Assembly (NCBI RefSeq): GCF_001050035.1 | Contig: NZ_CVTA01000011.1 | Coordinates: 62,001 to 126,000, forward strand | Length of the DNA stretch: 64,000 nucleotides | Reading direction: 5' to 3' | Source of the DNA: Mycolicibacterium komanii | Lineage (GTDB): Bacteria > Actinomycetota > Actinomycetes > Mycobacteriales > Mycobacteriaceae | In this document: in pieces, positions 48,465 to 60,865 of the stretch | How positions within the stretch are numbered: the stretch's first letter is position 1 | Layout: each line of letters opens with the position of its first letter | The notes under the pieces: model-generated | The model's database searches: none | Seen by the model: the letters and a program-made list of their open reading frames with translations, nothing else | What the model was told of the DNA's origin: nothing | Translations under genes and position numbers: made by a program

Positions 48465-49073
48465 CCAGCAACCGTAATGCCGCATCGACCGCCAGCGCGG
48501 GCACATCGAGCGACTTGGAGCCCAGATCGTGCCGGGCACCGGTGATCTCGACGACTTCGCTGCGCGCGCCGATCAGGGCCGCCGCGGGCCGCAACTCGTC
48601 GATCGAGCCAAACGGGTCGGCGGTGCCGTGGGTGAACACCGTCGGCACCGCGATGCGCGGAAGGTGCTCGGTGCGGGCACGTTCCGGCTTACCTGGTGGG
48701 TGCAACGGATAGGAGAACAGCGTCAGCACGGCGATGTCGGCGGCTCCATCGGCGACCGCCATCGATGTCATCCGGCCACCGTAGGAGTGCCCGCCCGCGA
48801 TGACCGGACCGTCGACGAGGGTGCGGACCGCGTCGACGGCCTCGACCACTCCGGCCTGATCGGCCTTGGCGGATCCGGACGGCGGACCCTTGGGCCGTCG
48901 GCGCCGGTACGGCAGGTTGTAGCGCACCGCGAGCCAACCGCGCGCCGCCCACTCGTCGCACAGCCTGATGAGCAGCGGCGCCTGGTTGCTTCCGCCCGCG
49001 CCGTGGGTGAGCACGACGGCACCGGCGGGGGCACCGTCGGGCTCGTGTGCGACGCCCGCGATGGCCTCCAGGT

Positions 49074-49077
<4 letters not shown>
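48454..49077 (-). CDS. Alpha/beta hydrolase (Rv0421c-like)
   Basis: The 207-residue protein has VVLTHGAGGSNQAPL (oxyanion region), GGHSYGGRM with the nucleophile Ser near residue 97, FTHGTADPFGS with the Asp, and GARHDL with the His. It is a short hydrolase of the KANL3/Tex30-like type; the substrate is unknown. The GTG at 49077 overlaps the stop of thiD (GTGA), so it belongs to the thiC-thiD operon and falls under its riboswitch. An extended frame to 49146 would lie inside thiD. Confidence 0.85.
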
Positions 49078-51640
<2,563 letters not shown>

Positions 51641-51679
51641 GGACGCCTGCCACGCTAGCGCAGCCGCGGCGCCGAAGGG

Positions 51680-51760
51680 AGTGCGAATTGCACGGCCGAA
51701 TTTGTGGGGGAGTAATTTGTATAGCTAATGTATGTGTTTTCTGCCGTGGCGGTGTCCACC
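51680..51760 (+). promoter_or_regulatory. Probable promoter/operator of the DHA2 transporter gene
   Basis: An AT-rich run, unlike its surroundings, spans about 51713-51740 (AATTTGTATAGCTAATGTAT). TTGCAC at 51689-51694 with an 18-base gap to TAATTT (51713-51718) could form a promoter. TATAGCTAAT resembles half of the ATTAGCTAT-type palindromes often found before efflux genes. No adjacent regulator gene is present, so the controlling protein is unknown. Confidence 0.4.
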
Positions 51761-51790
51761 GACCCCGGAGCGAAGTAGACAGCGACAGCG

Positions 51791-53584
51791 ATGACCCCAG
51801 AGACCACCGAGCCCGCGACCGCGCCCGACGCCGAGGCGGCACTCACCGAAACGACGCGTCGTCGCATGCGGATGGACCACGATCACCCGCGGTACAAGTG
51901 GATCGCCCTGTCCAACACGACGCTGGGCATGCTGCTCGCCGCGATCAACGCCTCGATCGTGCTGATCTCGCTGCCCGCGATCTTCCGCGGCATCGGCTTG
52001 AACCCCCTGGCGCCCGCCAACGTGAGCTATCTGCTGTGGATGCTGATGGGCTACCTGGTCGTCACCGCGGTGCTGGTCGTGTTCTTCGGACGCCTCGGCG
52101 ACGTGTTCGGCAGGGTCCGCATCTACAACCTCGGCTTCGCCGTCTTCACCGTCGCGGCGATCGCGTTGTCCTTCGACCCGTTCCAACTGGGCGCCGGGGC
52201 GATGTGGCTGATCGCCTGGCGTGTGGTCCAGGGTGTGGGCGGCGCGATGCTGATGGCCTCATCGGGCGCGATCCTCACCGATGCGTTCCCCGCCAATCAG
52301 CGCGGCATGGCGCTGGGCGTGAACATGACGGCCGCGGTGGCCGGGTCGTTCCTGGGGTTGCTGATCGGCGGGGTGCTCGCCGAGATCCACTGGCAGGCGA
52401 TCTTCTGGGTCGGTGTGCCCATCGGGTTGCTCGGCACGGTGTGGAGCTACCGGTCCCTACGCGAACTCGGCGTACGGACGCCGGGGCGGCTCGACTGGGC
52501 CGGCACCCTGACCTTCGGCATCGGCCTGACCGCGCTGCTGGTCGGCATCACCTACGGCATCCAGCCCTACGGCAATTCGTCGACGGGATGGACGAATCCG
52601 TGGGTGCTCGGATCGATCGTCGGCGGGTTTGCGCTGCTGGTCGCGTTCTGCCTCATCGAACTGCGGGTGCCGCAGCCGATGGTCAACATCCGGCTGTTCC
52701 GATCCACCTCGTTCGGGATGGGCAACCTCGCCGGGCTCATGTCGTCGGTCGGCCGCGGCGGCCTGCAGTTCATGTTGATCATCTGGCTACAGGGCATCTG
52801 GCTTCCGTTGCACGGCTACGACTTCGAATCCACACCGCTGTGGGCGGGCATCTATCTTCTGCCCGCGACGTTCGGCTTCCTGATCGCGGCGCCGCTCGCC
52901 GGCTCTCTCGCCGATCGATTCGGCGCCCGGTGGTTCACCGTCGGCGGAATGCTGTTGATGGCGGTGTGTTTCGTTGCCCTGGTGATGATTCCGGTGAACT
53001 TCGATTACTGGGTCTTCGCGGTCCTGGTGTTCTTCAACGGTTTGGGCGGCGGCATCTTCACCGCCCCGAACACCGCGGCGATCATGTCGAGCGTGCCCGC
53101 CGCCGAACGCGGCGCCGCGTCGGGCGTGCGGTCGACGTTCTTCAACGCGGGCTCGGCGCTGTCGATCGGCATCTTCTTCTCGCTGATGATCGTCGGCCTG
53201 GCCAACACGCTGCCCGAGGCCCTCAATGCGGGGCTGCAGGAGCAGGGCGTCGCCGCGTCGGTAGCGCACGACGTGGCCAACCTGCCGCCGGTCGGGAGCC
53301 TGTTCGCGGCGTTTCTCGGCTACAACCCGATGGCCGAACTGCTCGAGCCGTACCACGCCCTTCAACAACCCGGGGTGGACGTTGAAACCCTGACGGGCCA
53401 GACGTTCTTCCCGCATCTGATCACCGGACCGTTCCACAGCGGGCTGGTCGTGGTGTTCGTCGCCGCGGCGGTGATGATGCTCATCGGTGCGGTGGCGTCG
53501 ATCTTCAATCCCGGGAACTACGGTGATGAGTCGTACGAGGCCGCCGCCTCGGGTCACGCCAGTTCGATCAAGACCGGGGCGTGA
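51791..53584 (+). CDS. DHA2-family MFS efflux transporter
   Basis: The 597-residue protein has about fourteen helices. Family motifs include [22 protein letters not shown] in helix 1, [18 protein letters not shown] (motif A), [27 protein letters not shown] (motif B), and [36 protein letters not shown] (motif C, typical of antiporters). DHA2 members expel drugs, biocides or fatty acids with proton exchange. A late non-membrane loop is followed by a last helix. In M. tuberculosis ctpH and other genes occupy this interval instead. It overlaps the convergent xthA by 31 bases. Confidence 0.93.
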   Translation: MTPETTEPATAPDAEAALTETTRRRMRMDHDHPRYKWIALSNTTLGMLLAAINASIVLISLPAIFRGIGLNPLAPANVSYLLWMLMGYLVVTAVLVVFFGRLGDVFGRVRIYNLGFAVFTVAAIALSFDPFQLGAGAMWLIAWRVVQGVGGAMLMASSGAILTDAFPANQRGMALGVNMTAAVAGSFLGLLIGGVLAEIHWQAIFWVGVPIGLLGTVWSYRSLRELGVRTPGRLDWAGTLTFGIGLTALLVGITYGIQPYGNSSTGWTNPWVLGSIVGGFALLVAFCLIELRVPQPMVNIRLFRSTSFGMGNLAGLMSSVGRGGLQFMLIIWLQGIWLPLHGYDFESTPLWAGIYLLPATFGFLIAAPLAGSLADRFGARWFTVGGMLLMAVCFVALVMIPVNFDYWVFAVLVFFNGLGGGIFTAPNTAAIMSSVPAAERGAASGVRSTFFNAGSALSIGIFFSLMIVGLANTLPEALNAGLQEQGVAASVAHDVANLPPVGSLFAAFLGYNPMAELLEPYHALQQPGVDVETLTGQTFFPHLITGPFHSGLVVVFVAAAVMMLIGAVASIFNPGNYGDESYEAAASGHASSIKTGA

Positions 53585-54369
53585 TCGCTCGGCGCCCCGA
53601 CGCGGTCCTTGCCGCTCTTGCGTTCGTCGCGGACGATCTCGGCGTGGGTGACCCGCTCGGCGAGCGCGGGTGAGCCGAGTATGAAATCGATGCGCATACC
53701 GCGGTTTTTCGGGAACCGCAGCTGCGTGTAGTCCCAGTACGTGAAGACGGCCGGTCCGGGCGTGAACGGCCGCACCACATCGGCGAAACCCGTCTCGACC
53801 ACCGCATTGAAGGCCGCGCGCTCGGGCTCGGTGACGTGGGTGCTGTTGCGGTAGAACTCCACGCTCCACACGTCCTCGTCGGTGGGCGCGATGTTCCAGT
53901 CACCGACGAGCGCGATCTGCGCCGCCGGATCGTCGGACAACCACTTCTGCGCGGTGTTGCGAAGGGCGTCAAGCCATTCGAGCTTGTACTCGTAGTGCGG
54001 CGAGCCGACGAACCGGCCGTTCGGCACGTACAGACTCCACACCCTCACCCCGTCGCACGTGGCGCCGAGAGCACGGGCTTCCGCGGCCGCCTCCACCTCG
54101 GGCTTGTCGCTCCAGCTCGGTTGGTCGTCGAACCCGATCTGCACGTCGTCGATGCCGACGCGGGACGCGATGGCCACGCCGTTCCACTGATTGAACCCGC
54201 AGTGGGCGACCTCGTAGCCGGCGGCGAGGAACGGCATGACCGGGAATTGCTCGTCGTTGCACTTGGTCTCCTGCATCGCCAGCACGTCGACGTCGGCGCG
54301 CTCGAGCCAGTCGGTGACCCGCTCGACCCGGGCCCGAATCGAGTTGACGTTCCAGGTGGCGATCCGCAT
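53554..54369 (-). CDS. xthA: Exodeoxyribonuclease III
   Basis: XthA is the AP endonuclease and 3'-exonuclease of base-excision repair. The 271-residue protein has [15 protein letters not shown] at the start, LAMQETK (metal-binding Glu), YVPNGR (catalytic Tyr region), GDWNIAP (Asp/Asn), MRIDFIL and SDHAPV (catalytic Asp-His). All catalytic residues of the EEP nuclease fold are present. It is followed on the same strand by no gene; upstream lies the GNAT gene three bases away. This order matches Rv0427c-Rv0428c. Confidence 0.96.
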   Translation of the reverse strand: MRIATWNVNSIRARVERVTDWLERADVDVLAMQETKCNDEQFPVMPFLAAGYEVAHCGFNQWNGVAIASRVGIDDVQIGFDDQPSWSDKPEVEAAAEARALGATCDGVRVWSLYVPNGRFVGSPHYEYKLEWLDALRNTAQKWLSDDPAAQIALVGDWNIAPTDEDVWSVEFYRNSTHVTEPERAAFNAVVETGFADVVRPFTPGPAVFTYWDYTQLRFPKNRGMRIDFILGSPALAERVTHAEIVRDERKSGKDRVGAPSDHAPVLIELA

Positions 54370-54372
54370 GGC

Positions 54373-55266
54373 CTACAGGCTACGAGCGTCGACATAGCGG
54401 CTGCGGTGCTGCGTCGAGAAACCCATCGACCGGTAGAGGCCGAGGGCCACCGCGTTGTCGACGAGCACCTGGGCATAGCCGCGGGTGGCCGCTCGTTGCG
54501 CTCCCCAGTGCAGGAGCGTCGCGCACAGGGCGCGCGCCAACCCCCGGCCGCGGGCCTGCTCGTCGACGCGCACCGCCGACAACCCGACCCAGCGCCGGCC
54601 GTCCGGCGCCGTCGTCACCGCGGCCCTGCCGACCGCCATGCCGGGAATCGTCGCGAACGCGACCTCGCCGTCGACCACGGCGGTCAGGATCTCGACGGGC
54701 ACGTCACGCCGATACAGGCTCAACCACTCGGCGTCGGGGGTCTCGGTGAGCCTCACTCGCTCGTCGAAGACTGTATGTGGCAAATCGCTTGTCATGACCT
54801 CGGTTTCGAGGTGGGGCGGGACGGCCGCCGCACCGAACAGCCGATCGGGGATGGACAGCCAGGGCGTCAGCCCCCGCTCGTCATACCAGTCGATGATCGC
54901 CGCGATGGCCGTCACGTCGGCGTCGAGGCCAAGGGGCACAGCGGAGTTGGCGCGGTGAGTGTGGCCGCCGGCGGCGCGTAGCAGCCAGCCGCCGAGCCAC
55001 TTCTGTTCGACACCCGGCCACGCCATGGCGGCCGCGTGTTCGGTGTTGCGGATGTCGACGGTGCGCACCGGCGCGGCGGTGAGCGTCTTGACGGCCACGA
55101 CGTCGTCCACCGCGACCCGCACCACGTCGCCCGACTTCGTTCGGATACCAAGTGTCGCACCGACATCGACGATGTGCCCGATCACGTCGGTCAGCGGCGG
55201 CGCCGAACCGGCCGGGCGCCGGTAACGCACCATCACCCGCGTTCCGACCGCAGGCAGCTCGGCCAC
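54373..55266 (-). CDS. GNAT-family acetyltransferase (Rv0428c-like)
   Basis: The 297-residue protein has an N-terminal beta-barrel-like region (VGTRVMVRYR, IRTKSGDVVRVAVDDVVAVK) and a C-terminal GNAT domain (WVGLSAVRVDEQARGRGLARALCATLL; R-G-x-G-L-A is the acetyl-CoA loop). ALGLYRSMGFSTQ completes the GNAT domain. It probably acetylates an amine on a protein or small molecule; the target is unknown. The GTG start lies two bases from the def stop, and the def-GNAT-xthA order is as in M. tuberculosis. Confidence 0.88.
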   Translation of the reverse strand: MAELPAVGTRVMVRYRRPAGSAPPLTDVIGHIVDVGATLGIRTKSGDVVRVAVDDVVAVKTLTAAPVRTVDIRNTEHAAAMAWPGVEQKWLGGWLLRAAGGHTHRANSAVPLGLDADVTAIAAIIDWYDERGLTPWLSIPDRLFGAAAVPPHLETEVMTSDLPHTVFDERVRLTETPDAEWLSLYRRDVPVEILTAVVDGEVAFATIPGMAVGRAAVTTAPDGRRWVGLSAVRVDEQARGRGLARALCATLLHWGAQRAATRGYAQVLVDNAVALGLYRSMGFSTQHRSRYVDARSL

Positions 55267-55268
55267 GG

Positions 55269-55862
55269 TCAGTGACCGAACGGATCGGGATCCTTACCGG
55301 GCAGCCACGACAGCCCCGGCACTCCCCAGCCGTGCGATTTCACCGCGCGCTTGGCGCTGCGCGCATGCCTGCCGACCAAGCGGTCCAGATAGAGGAAGCC
55401 GTCGAGGTGGCCGGTCTCGTGCTGCAGCATCCGGGCGAACAGGTCGGTGCCCTCGAGGGTGATCGGGTTGCCTTCGGCGTCCAGACCCGTCACCCGAGCC
55501 CAGTCGGCCCGCCCCGTCGGGAACGACTCCCCGGGCACCGAGAGGCAGCCCTCGTCGTCGTCGTCCGGATCCGGCATGGTCTCGGGAACCTCGGAGGTCT
55601 CCAACACCGGATTGACGACCACGCCGCGGCGGCGGGTCAGACGACCGCGCACCTCGGCGCAGTCGTAGACGAACACCCGCTTGGACACCCCGATCTGATT
55701 CGCGGCCAAGCCAACCCCGTTCGCCGCGTCCATCGTGTCGAACAGGTCGGCGATCAGATCCGCGAGATCGGGGGGCAGCGAACCGTCCTCTCCGACCGGC
55801 ACCGGCTCGGTGGCCGTGTGCAGGACGGGATCTCCTACGATGCGGATCGGAACGACTGCCAT
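55269..55862 (-). CDS. def: Peptide deformylase
   Basis: Def removes the formyl group from new polypeptides. The 197-residue length and the N-terminus [15 protein letters not shown] fit the M. tuberculosis enzyme as I recall it. The three family motifs are [20 protein letters not shown] with the metal Cys, and QHETGHLDG with both metal His and the catalytic Glu. The start is placed at the ATG at 55862, two codons inside the longest frame. The gene is divergent from the DUF3263 gene. Confidence 0.96.
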   Translation of the reverse strand: MAVVPIRIVGDPVLHTATEPVPVGEDGSLPPDLADLIADLFDTMDAANGVGLAANQIGVSKRVFVYDCAEVRGRLTRRRGVVVNPVLETSEVPETMPDPDDDDEGCLSVPGESFPTGRADWARVTGLDAEGNPITLEGTDLFARMLQHETGHLDGFLYLDRLVGRHARSAKRAVKSHGWGVPGLSWLPGKDPDPFGH

Positions 55863-55998
55863 GCGCAAAATCTTAGGTCGGCAATGCTTGCTGGCCGACT
55901 CGCGGGCATGTCGGAGCGCTCATCGGCCCCTCACGTGGTTGAATGAGCGCCGAACCACAGCGATGTCATTCAAGTTGTCGGAAGGGTCCAAGAGCCAG

Positions 55999-56307
55999 AT
56001 GGACGGCGCGATTGCGCGGACTGAACAATCCGGAGACAACTCTGAACTCTCCGACGGGCTGACCCGGCGCGAGCACGACATTCTCGCGTTCGAGCGGCAG
56101 TGGTGGAAGTACGCCGGCTCCAAGGAAGACGCCATCAAGGAGTTGTTCTCCATGTCGGCCACCCGCTACTACCAGGTCCTCAACGCGCTCGTCGACCGGC
56201 CGGAGGCGCTCGCCGCAGATCCGATGCTGGTCAAACGGTTGCGACGGTTGCGGGCCAGCAGGCAGAAGGCGCGGGCGGCACGCCGTCTCGGCTTCGACGT
56301 CACCTGA
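55999..56307 (+). CDS. DUF3263 protein (Rv0430-like)
   Basis: The 102-residue protein is small and highly charged. TRREHDILAFERQWWKYAGSKEDAIKELFSMSATRYYQVLNALVDRPEALAADPMLVKRLRRLR is the conserved core of DUF3263. It reads as a helix-turn-helix-like bundle with a basic tail (RLRRLRASRQKARAARRL), suggesting DNA or RNA binding; that is inference. The start at 55999 gives the length expected from M. tuberculosis; an ATG at 55963 would add twelve residues. It is divergent from def. Confidence 0.87.
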   Translation: MDGAIARTEQSGDNSELSDGLTRREHDILAFERQWWKYAGSKEDAIKELFSMSATRYYQVLNALVDRPEALAADPMLVKRLRRLRASRQKARAARRLGFDVT

Positions 56308-56347
56308 GTTACCCGGGCCGCGTGGCCCGCTCGATAAGGTGGGCGCA

Positions 56348-56806
56348 ATGAACCAGCGAGATTCGTCGGGGTTGCCCCTGCGCGCCATGGTGATGGTGCT
56401 GCTCTTCTTGGGCGTCGTGTTCCTGTTGGTCGCGTTCCAGGCGATGGGTGGCGACAGCGACGACGACGACGCGCCACCGCTGGCCACGGCCACCACGACC
56501 ACGACGCCGACGACGTCGGCGTCGCCCAAGCCGCCAGAAGCCGAGGTTCGGGTCTTCAACATCTCCGAGGTGCAGGGTGCGGCCGAAGGCGCCGCCGGGC
56601 GGCTGCGCGAGGCCGGCTGGAACGTCACCGAGACCGGCAACCTCGAGCTGCCGGACGTGACGGTTACCACCGTGTACTTCAGCGACGCGCCCGGTGAGCA
56701 GAAGGCGGCCGAGGAGGTGGGGCGTCTGCTCGAAGCGCCCGTCGAACCGCGCCTGCCCGAGCTCGCCGAACAACCGGCGGGCGTCATCGTGGTGGTCACC
56801 GGTTAG
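56348..56806 (+). CDS. LytR C-terminal-domain membrane protein (Rv0431-like)
   Basis: The 152-residue protein has one helix ([23 protein letters not shown], about 9-31), a disordered Asp/Thr/Pro linker and a LytR_C domain ([47 protein letters not shown]). It corresponds to the tuberculin-related peptide gene Rv0431, which in M. tuberculosis restrains vesicle release. The outward domain may contact cell-wall polymers. The ATG at 56348 is chosen over a GTG three codons earlier. It is followed 10 bases later by sodC. Confidence 0.9.
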   Translation: MNQRDSSGLPLRAMVMVLLFLGVVFLLVAFQAMGGDSDDDDAPPLATATTTTTPTTSASPKPPEAEVRVFNISEVQGAAEGAAGRLREAGWNVTETGNLELPDVTVTTVYFSDAPGEQKAAEEVGRLLEAPVEPRLPELAEQPAGVIVVVTG

Positions 56807-56816
56807 GCTCTTGGAC

Positions 56817-57554
56817 ATGTTCAAGACCGTCGCCGCCGCTGCCTTGTTCGCAATTCCCGCTTTGGCATTGAGCGCCTGCTCCTCACCCGAGGAGCCCACC
56901 AACGTTCAGGGCACCCCGCCGCCCGTGTGGACGGGATCGCCGCCTCCGTCGGCTCCGCCGGGTGAGGGCGCCGGCGGCCACGGTGGTGGACATGGCCAGG
57001 GTCAGAATCAAGGCCAGGGCGAAGGCCAGGGCTCGGGTGAGACCCTCACCGCCGAACTGAAACTTGCCGACGGCACGCCGGTGGCCACCGCCGACATCCA
57101 GTTCAGCGGCGGCTACGCGACGATCACCGTCGAGACCAAGGCGTCGGGCAAGCTGACTCCCGGCTTCCACGGCATGCACATCCATCAGGTCGGCAAGTGT
57201 GAGGCCAATTCGGTCGCGCCGACCGGCGGTGCGCCCGGGAACTTCAACTCCGCGGGTGGGCACTTTCAGGTGCCCGGCCACAGCGGCCATCCGGCGAGCG
57301 GCGACCTGTCGTCGCTGCAGGTCCGCGAGGACGGTTCGGCCAAGGTGGTGACGACCACCGACGCGTTCACCGCCGAGGAACTGACGTCGGGCGCGGGAAC
57401 CGCGATCATCATTCACGAGAAGGCGGACAACTTCGCCAACATCCCGCCGGAGCGCTACCAGCAGGTCAACGGTGACCCGCCGCCGGATGCGACCACTCTG
57501 GCGACCGGTGACGCCGGATCGCGGGTGGCATGCGGTGTTATCCGTACCGGCTAA
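56817..57554 (+). CDS. sodC: Copper(-zinc) superoxide dismutase lipoprotein
   Basis: SodC dismutates superoxide outside the membrane. The 245-residue protein has a lipobox LSAC (Cys21) and a Gly/Gln/His-rich linker at about 49-75. The SOD domain follows, with [10 protein letters not shown] supplying copper His ligands and the disulfide Cys, [24 protein letters not shown] and the C-terminal VACGVI Cys. M. tuberculosis SodC is known to lack zinc; whether this one does cannot be settled by eye. It overlaps the next gene by 20 bases. Confidence 0.94.
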   Translation: MFKTVAAAALFAIPALALSACSSPEEPTNVQGTPPPVWTGSPPPSAPPGEGAGGHGGGHGQGQNQGQGEGQGSGETLTAELKLADGTPVATADIQFSGGYATITVETKASGKLTPGFHGMHIHQVGKCEANSVAPTGGAPGNFNSAGGHFQVPGHSGHPASGDLSSLQVREDGSAKVVTTTDAFTAEELTSGAGTAIIIHEKADNFANIPPERYQQVNGDPPPDATTLATGDAGSRVACGVIRTG

Positions 57555-58668
57555 CAGCCACATCGACTTCGTCGGCTCGCCGCGACCTACGGTCGGGGTC
57601 GAGTGGGAGTTCGCGCTCGTCGACGCGACGACACGGGATCTGAGCAACGAGGCCACCGCGGTCATCGAGGAGCTCGGCGAGAACAACCCGCGCGTGCACA
57701 AAGAGCTGCTGCGCAACACCGTCGAGATCGTCACGGGCGTCTGCGATTCGGTGCCCGAGGCCATGGACGACCTGCGCTCGACGCTGGGGGCAGCGCGCGA
57801 GATCGTCCGGTCCCGCGGCATGGAGCTCTTCTGCGCGGGCACCCACCCGTTCGCGAAGTGGTCGCCGGGCAGCCTCACCGATGCTCCTCGTTACGCCGAG
57901 CTGATCAAGCGCACCCAGTGGTGGGGCAGGCAGATGCTGATCTGGGGCGTGCACGTCCACGTCGGGGTCCGGTCCGCGCACAAGGTGATGGCGATCAACA
58001 CCTCGCTGCTCAACCACTATCCGCATCTGCTGGCCCTGTCGGCGTCGTCGCCGTTCTGGGACGGCCAGGACACCGGCTACGCGTCCAACCGGGCGATGAT
58101 GTTCCAGCAGTTGCCGACGGCCGGGTTGCCGTTTCACTTCCAGACATGGGCGGAGTGGGAACGGTTCGTGTACGACCAGAAGAAGACCGGCATCATCGAC
58201 CACATGAACGAAATCCGTTGGGACATCCGGCCTTCGCCGCACATCGGCACCGTTGAGGTACGGGTCTTCGACGGTGTCTCCAATCTGCGCGAGTTGAGTG
58301 CGTTGGTCGCGTTGACCCACTGCCTGGTCGTCGACCTCGACAGGCGGCTCGACGCGGGTGAGTCCTTGCCGACCATGCCGCCATGGCACGTGCAGGAGAA
58401 CAAGTGGCGCGCAGCGCGTTACGGCCTGGACGCGATCATCATCCAGGATGCCGACAGCAACGAGCGGCTGGTGACCGAGGATCTCGACGAGCTGCTCAAC
58501 CGCCTCGAGCCGGTGGCCGCGTCGCTACACTGCGCCGACGAACTGCGCCGGGTCGCGGAGATCTACAACTCCGGCGCGTCGTATCAGCGACAGCGCCGCG
58601 TCGCCGAGGAGCACGACGGTGACCTGCGTTCCGTCGTCGACGCCCTGGTCGCCGAACTGGACCTGTAG
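57535..58668 (+). CDS. YbdK-type carboxylate-amine ligase (glutamate-cysteine-ligase-like)
   Basis: The GTG at 57535 gives 377 residues, close to Rv0433. The GCS2 pattern is clear: [39 protein letters not shown] with paired His, [23 protein letters not shown] and [10 protein letters not shown]. Family members show weak glutamate-cysteine ligase activity, but mycobacteria make mycothiol, so the true substrate is uncertain. The start lies inside the end of sodC. It is followed by the Lon-N gene after three bases. Confidence 0.88.
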   Translation: MLSVPANSHIDFVGSPRPTVGVEWEFALVDATTRDLSNEATAVIEELGENNPRVHKELLRNTVEIVTGVCDSVPEAMDDLRSTLGAAREIVRSRGMELFCAGTHPFAKWSPGSLTDAPRYAELIKRTQWWGRQMLIWGVHVHVGVRSAHKVMAINTSLLNHYPHLLALSASSPFWDGQDTGYASNRAMMFQQLPTAGLPFHFQTWAEWERFVYDQKKTGIIDHMNEIRWDIRPSPHIGTVEVRVFDGVSNLRELSALVALTHCLVVDLDRRLDAGESLPTMPPWHVQENKWRAARYGLDAIIIQDADSNERLVTEDLDELLNRLEPVAASLHCADELRRVAEIYNSGASYQRQRRVAEEHDGDLRSVVDALVAELDL

Positions 58669-58671
58669 ACG

Positions 58672-59310
58672 ATGGCGGCCATCCCGATGTTCCCATTGCA
58701 GGTGGCGATGCTGCCGGGTGAGGAACTGCCGCTGCGGATCTTCGAACCGCGTTACAGCGCACTGGTTTCAGACTGTCTGGCCGCCGAGGATCCGGCGTTC
58801 GGCGTCGTGCTGATCACCGCGGGCCGGGAGGTGGGCGGCGGTGATGTCCGCAGCGATGTCGGCGCACTGGCCCGCATCGTCGAGGTCGCGGACTTCGGCG
58901 ACGGCCGCTACCGCCTGAAATGCGTGATGGGCGAACGTATCCGGGTCATCGAGTGGCAGCCCGACGACCCGTATCCGCGTGCCGCGGTCGAACCGTGGCC
59001 CGACCAGCCGGGTGACCCCGTCGACGTGGACGCGATCCGCGATGTCGAGGATCGCATGGTCGCGTTGTTCGAGCGGATCGCCACGGCCCGCGGCGGCGAG
59101 GTCAACGGCCGCGAATTCATCGCCGGTGCCGACGTCTCGGGCGACGCCGGAAAGTGGTTGTACGCGTTGACCTCCCGGCTGCCCATGGGGCAGGCCGACC
59201 GCTACGCCGTGCTGGCCGCGCCGTCGGCGGCCGAGCGGCTGGCCGCGCTCAGCGACGCGGTCGAGACCGTCACGGCGATGGTCGAATTCGGATTGTCCTC
59301 GGGGGACTAG
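58672..59310 (+). CDS. Lon N-terminal-domain (LON-substrate-binding) protein
   Basis: The 212-residue protein consists of a Lon-type substrate-binding domain: IPMFPLQVAMLPGEELPLRIFEPRY, FGVVLITAGREVGGGDVRSDVGALARIVEV, then a helical tail. No AAA+ or protease domain follows, so it cannot itself degrade proteins. It may bind misfolded proteins or act as an adaptor. The order matches Rv0434 after Rv0433. It converges on the methyltransferase gene with 16 bases between stops. Confidence 0.9.
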   Translation: MAAIPMFPLQVAMLPGEELPLRIFEPRYSALVSDCLAAEDPAFGVVLITAGREVGGGDVRSDVGALARIVEVADFGDGRYRLKCVMGERIRVIEWQPDDPYPRAAVEPWPDQPGDPVDVDAIRDVEDRMVALFERIATARGGEVNGREFIAGADVSGDAGKWLYALTSRLPMGQADRYAVLAAPSAAERLAALSDAVETVTAMVEFGLSSGD

Positions 59311-59326
59311 TCTCTCGGCGAACCGA

Positions 59327-60232
59327 TCAGCAGGTCCGCTGCCCTTCGACGAACACCGTGCGCGGCGTCGTGTCGTCGGGTTCGCCTGCGGCGCACCGGC
59401 CGTACCGGTCCATCAGATCCGCAGCGCTGATGGAGGTCACATCCCAGCCGTGGTCGGCGAGCCAGCCGGTCACCTCGGTGCGCTCCTCCATGTACCAGAG
59501 GTCCTGGACGTCGAATGCGTCGTCGTCACCCTCCAGGCCAGCCTGCCTGCGGTGCTCGCGCATCTTCTCGCGACCACTTGCGAGGTACTCGGGATCGAAG
59601 AATCCGGCGCCGAACGACTCGACGCCGACCCGGCTGCCTCGCGCGCTGAGTTCGTGGATTCGCTCGAACAACAGATCCTGTCCGCTCGCAGGCAGATACG
59701 GCAGCAGCCCCTCGGCTGCCCACGCGGTCGGTTCGCTCGGGTCGAACCCCGCATCGCGCAGCGCCCGCGGCCAGTCGTCGCGAAGGTCGATTCCGACGGG
59801 GGCGTACTTGGCGGTCGGCTGGGCCTCGGACCGACGCAGTGTGTCGACCTTGAACGCCAGCACCCGGGGCTGGTCGATCTCGTAGACGACGGTGCCGTCG
59901 ATCCACGGCAATCGCCATGCCCGCGCGTCGAGGCCGGCCGCGAGGATCACCGCCTGGTCGATGCCGTTGGCGCCCGCGGCGATGAAGAACTCGTCGAACC
60001 ATTTGGTGCGCGACGCGGCGTAGGCGCCGATGGCGCGGATCCGCTCGACCACATGAGCCGGGGGCAGTTGCCAGCCCCGCTCCACCGCGGCATCGACGAA
60101 CATCTGCGCGTAGGGGTCGGTGAAGAGCGGGCACCCGGTCTTCTGCTCCTGCGCACGAGACCAGGCCACCCCGAGTGCGGTCGCGCCGACGCTTTCGGTG
60201 ATGTCCCAGCTGTCGTCGTCAGTCCTGGCCAT
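59327..60232 (-). CDS. SAM-dependent methyltransferase (mycobacterial TIGR00027 type)
   Basis: The ATG at 60232 gives 301 residues. Features of the mycobacterial family are visible: DSWDITESVGATALGVAWSRA, FTDPYAQMFVDAA, AASRTKWFDEFFI, the SAM-binding QAVILAAGLDARAWRLPW, YEIDQPRVLAFK and WAAEGLLPYLP. Such proteins O-methylate small hydroxyl or carboxyl substrates; the substrate here is unknown. The start overlaps the end of mnhG by 14 bases, so it may be transcribed with the antiporter operon. Confidence 0.9.
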   Translation of the reverse strand: MARTDDDSWDITESVGATALGVAWSRAQEQKTGCPLFTDPYAQMFVDAAVERGWQLPPAHVVERIRAIGAYAASRTKWFDEFFIAAGANGIDQAVILAAGLDARAWRLPWIDGTVVYEIDQPRVLAFKVDTLRRSEAQPTAKYAPVGIDLRDDWPRALRDAGFDPSEPTAWAAEGLLPYLPASGQDLLFERIHELSARGSRVGVESFGAGFFDPEYLASGREKMREHRRQAGLEGDDDAFDVQDLWYMEERTEVTGWLADHGWDVTSISAADLMDRYGRCAAGEPDDTTPRTVFVEGQRTC

Positions 60233-60581
60233 TGGCACCGCTTCCCGGGTGGTCGGCGAACTCGTCAATCTCGTCCGCGGTCAACAGATCGTCTCGGACG
60301 TTCTGTTCCCGGTACGCGAGCTGACCAACCCGGTTCGCCACCACGGGAGCGGTGATGATGGTGAACAAGCCCGTGAGCACGAGCATGCCGACATCGGTGT
60401 TGCCCCGCAGCCGGATCGCGGCGCCCGCGATCACCAGCAGGAGCCCGAGCACCTGCGGCTTGGACGCCGCGTGCATCCGCGTCAGCGTGTCGGGGAAACG
60501 GACGATGCCGATCGCCGCGGTCAGCGCCAGCGTCGAGCCGCCCAGCACGAGCACGGCCGTGATGATGTCCAGCATCGTCAT
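60219..60581 (-). CDS. mnhG: Mrp/Mnh cation:proton antiporter subunit G
   Basis: The 120-residue protein has three helices and the MnhG/MrpG pattern: IITAVLVLGGSTLALTAAIGIVRFPDTLTRMHAASKPQVLGLLLVIAG, then ITAPVVANRVGQLAY. The acidic C-terminal tail is cytoplasmic. The ATG overlaps the stop of mnhF (ATGA). Subunit G is needed for assembly of the multi-subunit Na+/H+ or K+/H+ antiporter. Confidence 0.94.
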   Translation of the reverse strand: MTMLDIITAVLVLGGSTLALTAAIGIVRFPDTLTRMHAASKPQVLGLLLVIAGAAIRLRGNTDVGMLVLTGLFTIITAPVVANRVGQLAYREQNVRDDLLTADEIDEFADHPGSGANGQD

Positions 60582-60865
60582 CGCCGCCCCCGGATGGTCC
60601 GCGGCTTGTCGACGTCGGGCACGCGGAACCGCGCCACGCTCACCGTCCCGACGAAGCTGATCAATGCCAGCGCGGCCATCCCGTAGGTCACGGTGCTGTC
60701 CAAGCTGTAGGCGCCCCAGATGCCGATCCCGCACATGGCCACCGCGATCAGCGTGTCGACGGCGACCAACCGGTCCAGGGTGCTCGGGCCGGCCAGGAGC
60801 CGGAACATCGTGATCGCCGAGGCGGCGGTGATCATCACCGCGGCAATGACCCACACGGTATTCAT
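60578..60865 (-). CDS. mnhF: Mrp/Mnh antiporter subunit F
   Basis: The 95-residue protein has three helices and the MnhF signature AITMFRLLAGPSTLDRLVAVDTLIAVAMCGIGIWG, with the conserved Arg-Leu...Gly-Pro and Asp residues. It ends with a basic tail. Its ATG overlaps the stop of mnhE and its stop overlaps mnhG, so the operon is coupled throughout. A much longer frame reaching 61360 lies antiparallel in reading to mnhE and is discarded. Confidence 0.94.
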   Translation of the reverse strand: MNTVWVIAAVMITAASAITMFRLLAGPSTLDRLVAVDTLIAVAMCGIGIWGAYSLDSTVTYGMAALALISFVGTVSVARFRVPDVDKPRTIRGRR

